DNA from: Burkholderiales bacterium
Lineage (GTDB): Bacteria; Pseudomonadota; Gammaproteobacteria; Burkholderiales; Burkholderiaceae_C
Direction: 5' to 3'
DNA length: 49,185 nt
Assembly: GCA_028868825.1 (NCBI GenBank)
Contig: JAGWTU010000038.1
Coordinates: 1-49,185 of the forward strand
Shown here: in pieces, positions 45,761 through 49,185 of the stretch
How the letters are laid out: every line of letters starts with the position of its first letter
Position numbering within the stretch: position 1 is the stretch's first letter
Notes under the pieces: model-generated
Databases searched by the model: none
What the model was told of the DNA's origin: nothing
Seen by the model: only the letters and a program-made list of their open reading frames with translations
Made by a program: the position numbers and the translations under genes

Positions 45761-47560
45761 TCATTTGCGCGCCGGCGGCAGGTCGGTGCAGCTGCCGTGC
45801 GCGACCTCGGCCGCCAAGCCGATGCTCTCGCCCAGCGTCGGGTGCGGATGGATCGTCTTGCCGATGTCGACGGCGTCGGCGCCCATCTCGATGGCCAGCG
45901 CGACCTCGCCGATCATGTCGCCGGCATGGGTGCCGACGATGCCACCGCCGAGGATGCGGTGGCCGCCGTTCGGCGAGTCGTCGAAGAGCAGCTTGGTATA
46001 GCCCTCGTCGCGGCCGTTGGCGATCGCGCGGCCCGAGGCGGTCCAGGGGAACAGGCCCTTCTTGACGGCGATGCCCTGGGCCTTGGCCTCGTCCTCGGTG
46101 AGGCCGACCCAGGCGACCTCGGGGTCGGTGTAGGCGACGCTGGGGATGACGCGGGCGTCGAAGCGCGCATGGACGTCGCCGGCGGCGACCTCGGCCGCCA
46201 CATGCGCCTCGTGCACCGCCTTGTGCGCGAGCATCGGCTGGCCCACGATGTCGCCGATGGCGTAGATGTGCGGCACGTTGGTGCGCATCTGCGCGTCGAC
46301 GGGGATGAAGCCGCGCTCGCCGACGATGACGCCGGCCTTCTCGGCGCCGATGCGACGGCCGTTGGGCACGCGGCCGACGGCCTGCAGCACGAGGTCGTAG
46401 AGCTGCGGTTCCTTGGGCGCCGCCTCGCCCTCGAAGCGCACGAGGATGCCGTCGGCGGTGGCCTCGGCGCCGACGGTCTTCGTCTTCAGCATGACGTGGT
46501 CGAAGCGCTTGGCGTTCATCTTCTGCCAGACCTTGACGAGGTCGCGGTCGGCTCCCTGCATCAGGCCGTCGAGCATCTCGACGACGTCGAGCCGCGCGCC
46601 CAGCGTCGAATAGACGGTGCCCATCTCGAGGCCGATGATGCCGCCGCCGACGACGAGCATGCGCTTGGGCTTCTGGCGCAGCTGCAGCGCGCCGGTCGAG
46701 GTGACGACGCGCGGGTCGTCTTTCAATTGGTCGGTCAGCAGGAAGGGCAGCTTCACGGCCTCGGAGCCGGCGGCGATGATCGCGTTCCTGAAGCGTATCG
46801 TCTGCACCTTGCCGTCGGCCATCGTCACCCGCAGGTGCTGCGGGTCGGCGAATTCGCCGACGCCCTGGACGACCGTGACCTTGCGCATCTTGGCCATCGC
46901 CGCGAGGCCGCCGGTGAGCTTGCCGACGACCTTGTTCTTGTGCGCGAGCAGCTTGGCGAGGTCGACCTGCGGCGCGGCGAAGCTGACGCCGAGGTCGGCG
47001 AAATGGCTGACCTCGTCGATCACCGAGGCGACATGCAGCAGCGCCTTGCTCGGGATGCAGCCGACATTCAGGCAGACGCCGCCCAGCGTCGGGAAGCGCT
47101 CGACGAGCACCGTCTTCAGGCCGAGGTCGGCGGCGCGGAAGGCCGCCGAATAGCCGCCGGGGCCGGCGCCGAGCACGAGCATCTCGCATTCGAGGTCGGC
47201 GCCGCCGGCGTAGCTGGCGGCGGCCGGTGCGGCGGCGGGCGCGGCGGCCGGTGCGGGCATGGGCGCAGCCGGCGCGGGTGCCGACTTGGGTGCCGGGACG
47301 GCGGCTGCAGGGGCGGCAGCGCCCGCCGCCTCGAGCACGAGCAGCAGCGAGCCCTCGTTGACCTTGTCGCCGACCGAGACCTTGATCTCCTTGACGACGC
47401 CGGCCCCCGACGAGGGGATCTCCATCGACGCCTTGTCGCTCTCGACCGTGACGAGGCTCTGCTCGAGCTTGACGGTGTCGCCTGGGCGCACGAGCAGCTC
47501 GATCACGGCCACGTCCTTGAAATCGCCGATGTCCGGCACCTTGATGTCGATGAGGGCCAT
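45761..47560 (-). CDS. lpdA: Dihydrolipoyl dehydrogenase with N-terminal lipoyl domain (PDH E3)
   Basis: A 599-aa E3. An N-terminal lipoyl domain (residues 1-~78, lipoylated Lys43 in ESDKASME) is joined by an Ala/Pro linker (80-115) to the flavoprotein: FAD loop LGAGPGGYSAAF, redox disulfide GGVCLNVGC (Cys163, Cys168), NAD loop VVGGGIIGLE and the C-terminal His-Glu dyad HPHPTLGE. This lipoyl-E3 layout is usual in betaproteobacterial PDH. It follows the BPH gene by 13 bp and completes the E2-BPH-E3 order. Confidence 0.97.
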   Translation of the reverse strand: MALIDIKVPDIGDFKDVAVIELLVRPGDTVKLEQSLVTVESDKASMEIPSSGAGVVKEIKVSVGDKVNEGSLLLVLEAAGAAAPAAAVPAPKSAPAPAAPMPAPAAAPAAAPAAASYAGGADLECEMLVLGAGPGGYSAAFRAADLGLKTVLVERFPTLGGVCLNVGCIPSKALLHVASVIDEVSHFADLGVSFAAPQVDLAKLLAHKNKVVGKLTGGLAAMAKMRKVTVVQGVGEFADPQHLRVTMADGKVQTIRFRNAIIAAGSEAVKLPFLLTDQLKDDPRVVTSTGALQLRQKPKRMLVVGGGIIGLEMGTVYSTLGARLDVVEMLDGLMQGADRDLVKVWQKMNAKRFDHVMLKTKTVGAEATADGILVRFEGEAAPKEPQLYDLVLQAVGRVPNGRRIGAEKAGVIVGERGFIPVDAQMRTNVPHIYAIGDIVGQPMLAHKAVHEAHVAAEVAAGDVHARFDARVIPSVAYTDPEVAWVGLTEDEAKAQGIAVKKGLFPWTASGRAIANGRDEGYTKLLFDDSPNGGHRILGGGIVGTHAGDMIGEVALAIEMGADAVDIGKTIHPHPTLGESIGLAAEVAHGSCTDLPPARK

Positions 47561-47573
47561 GGTGTTTGCTCCG

Positions 47574-48152
47574 TCAGTTTCTCGTTTTCAGCTTGAAGGT
47601 ATGCAGGCGCAGCGGGCCGGCCGAGCTGGTGTCGAACTCGCAGCCGGCGAGCACGCCCGCCGTCGCGACCTCGCGCGCCGTCTTCGCCCCGGCCCAGGCC
47701 GCGTGCATCGCGCCGAGCGCGAAGCGGCGGCCCGAGCCGATGGCCCAGAAGCGCTCGAACTCGAACACCTCGCGGTACGACTCGACGCCGAAGATGCCGT
47801 GCGCGTTGGCGATCACGATCGAGAACTGGCTGCTCTCGTAGGGATCGCTGTCGTGCTCCTTGGTGTTCAGGAAGTAGCGGTCCTTGAGCTTGGGATGCAG
47901 GCGCACGAAGGTCTCGAAGAGCCCGTCGCGCGAGTCCAGCCGCAGCTCCTCGCTCGGCAGCGCGGCCAGCGACTGGCGCAGCACCGGCATGTGCGCGGTG
48001 CTGCCGACGGCGCCGATCCACGAGCCGCCGATCGCGAACAGCTTGTCGTTGGCCTCGTAGCCCGGCGGCAGCCGGGTCTCGCCGAAGGTGACCAGCGAAT
48101 CCGACGCGATGGCGACCGTGCCGCCCTTGCGGGCGACCACTACCGTGCTCAA
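47574..48152 (-). CDS. Betaproteobacterial proteasome homologue (BPH), Ntn-hydrolase
   Basis: A 192-aa protein starting at a TTG: M-STVVVARKGGTVAIASDSLVT. After Met removal Ser is residue 1, Asp17 lies in ASDS and Lys36 in NDKLF, matching the Thr1/Asp17/Lys33-type layout of HslV and proteasome beta subunits; the later FWAIGSGRRFALGAM corresponds to the IGSGG block. This and DPYESSQFSIVIANAHGIFG identify the BPH family, known as self-assembling proteasome-like rings of unknown role. The start TTG overlaps the aceF stop (TTGA), and lpdA follows after 13 bp, so BPH is cotranslated with pyruvate dehydrogenase. No AAA+ unfoldase is adjacent. Confidence 0.85.
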   Translation of the reverse strand: MSTVVVARKGGTVAIASDSLVTFGETRLPPGYEANDKLFAIGGSWIGAVGSTAHMPVLRQSLAALPSEELRLDSRDGLFETFVRLHPKLKDRYFLNTKEHDSDPYESSQFSIVIANAHGIFGVESYREVFEFERFWAIGSGRRFALGAMHAAWAGAKTAREVATAGVLAGCEFDTSSAGPLRLHTFKLKTRN

Positions 48153-49185
48153 AGCAGTACCCGCCTGAAATCGGCCAGGATGGCGCCGAAATAGCCGTTG
48201 AAGCGCGCCGCCGCGGCGCCGTCGATGACGCGGTGGTCCCAGCTCAGCGACAGCGGCAGGATCAGGCGCGGCACGAAGGCCTTGCCGTCCCAGCGCGGCT
48301 CGAGGCTGCTCTTGCACACGCCCATGATGCTGACCTCGGGGGCGTTGATGATGGGCGTGAAATAGCGCCCGCCGATGCCGCCCAGGCTGCTGATGCTGAA
48401 GCAGCCGCCGCTCATCTCGGCGGGCCCCAGCTTGCCGTCGCGCGCCTTCTTCGCCAGCTCGCCCATCTCGACGCTGATCTGCAGCACGCCCTTCTTGTCG
48501 GCGTCCTTGATGACCGGCACGACGAGCCCGTTGGGCGTATCGGCGGCGAAGCCGATGTGGAAGTAGTTCTTGAGCACGATCTGCTCGCCGTCGAGGCTGG
48601 CGTTGAACTCGGGGAACTTCTTCAGCGCCGCGACCGCGGCCTTGATCAGGAACGCGAGCATCGTGACCTTGACGCCGCTCTTCTCGTTTTCCTTGTTCAG
48701 CTGGACGCGGAAGGCCTCGAGATCGGTGATGTCGGCATCGTCGTGGTTCGTGACATGCGGGATCAGCACCCAGTTGCGATGCAGGTTGGCGCCGCTGATC
48801 TTCTTGATGCGCGAGAGGTCCTTGCGCTCGATGGGGCCGAACTTCGCGTAGTCGACCTTGGGCCAGGCGAGCAGGCCGGGGAAGGCGCCGCCGGCGGGTG
48901 CCGCGGCGGCGGCAGGCGCGCTGGCCTTCTGCGCCGCCGTCTGCACCGCGCCGGACATCACGCCCTTGACGAAGCCCTGCAGATCCTCGAGCGTGATGCG
49001 GCCCTTGGGTCCGCTGCCGCGCACCTCGGCGAGCGGCACGCCGAGTTCGCGCGCGGCCTTGCGGATCGACGGCGAGGCATGCGGCAGCTGCGCGGTGGAA
49101 GTGGCCGCGAGCGGCGCATGCGCCGGCACCGCCGCAGCGGGCGCCGGTGCGGCCGCGACGGGTGCCGGTGCGGCAGCGGCAGGCG
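48149..49185 (-). CDS. aceF: Dihydrolipoamide acetyltransferase (PDH E2), C-terminal part
   Basis: The last ~345 codons of E2; the 5' end with lipoyl domains is off the right edge. Visible are an Ala/Pro linker, the peripheral subunit-binding domain (SPSIRKAARELGV...RGSGPKGRITLEDL, near 49000-49100), a second linker, and the catalytic acyltransferase core with SLSWDHRVIDGAAAARF near the C-terminus. E2 forms the PDH core and transfers acetyl groups to CoA. Its stop codon overlaps the TTG start of BPH. Confidence 0.96.
   Translation of the reverse strand, partial: PAAAAPAPVAAAPAPAAAVPAHAPLAATSTAQLPHASPSIRKAARELGVPLAEVRGSGPKGRITLEDLQGFVKGVMSGAVQTAAQKASAPAAAAAPAGGAFPGLLAWPKVDYAKFGPIERKDLSRIKKISGANLHRNWVLIPHVTNHDDADITDLEAFRVQLNKENEKSGVKVTMLAFLIKAAVAALKKFPEFNASLDGEQIVLKNYFHIGFAADTPNGLVVPVIKDADKKGVLQISVEMGELAKKARDGKLGPAEMSGGCFSISSLGGIGGRYFTPIINAPEVSIMGVCKSSLEPRWDGKAFVPRLILPLSLSWDHRVIDGAAAARFNGYFGAILADFRRVLL

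Overview
The window is very GC-rich, densely coded chromosome from a betaproteobacterium, most likely Burkholderiales of the Rubrivivax/Leptothrix/Piscinibacter type. This is inferred from the base composition, the FabI, class I FBPase and class I fumarase sequences, a 'small Trp-rich protein', a betaproteobacterial proteasome homologue (BPH) and the gene orders. Almost everything is housekeeping. The exception is one lower-GC accessory island at about 7.5-13.7 kb, immediately downstream of a tRNA-Ser gene.

Layout. 0-2.7 kb: rimP-nusA-infB operon (minus) with a clear sigma70-type promoter and a leader terminator that looks like an attenuator. 2.7-7.4 kb: fabI, a convergent Arg/Lys/Orn decarboxylase, then nfeD-qmcA. 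7.4-13.7 kb: tRNA-Ser(GGA), then the island: a short terminal-inverted-repeat element, a frameshifted proteasome-like Ntn-hydrolase gene (minus), a 630-bp gene-free stretch, a metallophosphoesterase translationally coupled to an Hsp90-like GHKL ATPase (plus), and a scar in which the 5' end of an IS1182-type element abuts a truncated YjbR/MmcQ gene. 13.75-25.6 kb: sixA/ppk1, a small secreted 11-mer-repeat protein, tRNA-Val(CAC), dnaQ-lgt, ilvD, a small Trp-rich membrane protein divergent from a cytochrome c with overlapping start codons, acs divergent from fumarase, and a YciO-type protein. 25.6-33.5 kb: thioredoxin-fold protein, RidA, plsY, ybaK, a divergent MurA paralogue, a membrane-anchored hypothetical, a degenerate HD-GYP protein behind a sigma28-like promoter, a GNAT, an alpha/beta hydrolase, and prfB with its programmed frameshift. 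33.6-43.9 kb: pepN-fbp, and on the opposite strand a porin-like / PstS-like / hybrid histidine kinase / REC-PAS-GGDEF-EAL cluster joined by 4-nt overlaps. 43.9-49.2 kb: fhs and the pyruvate dehydrogenase genes aceF-BPH-lpdA, with the proteasome homologue embedded between E2 and E3.

The most interesting content is the island module (Ntn hydrolase, calcineurin-like phosphoesterase with helical C-terminus, Hsp90-like ATPase). It has the look of an accessory, possibly defensive, system, but no function can be shown from sequence alone. Also notable are a second, unrelated-context proteasome-fold gene inside the PDH operon, the sigma28-type promoter in front of an HD-GYP gene lacking its HD pair, and the four-gene envelope-to-c-di-GMP signalling cluster.
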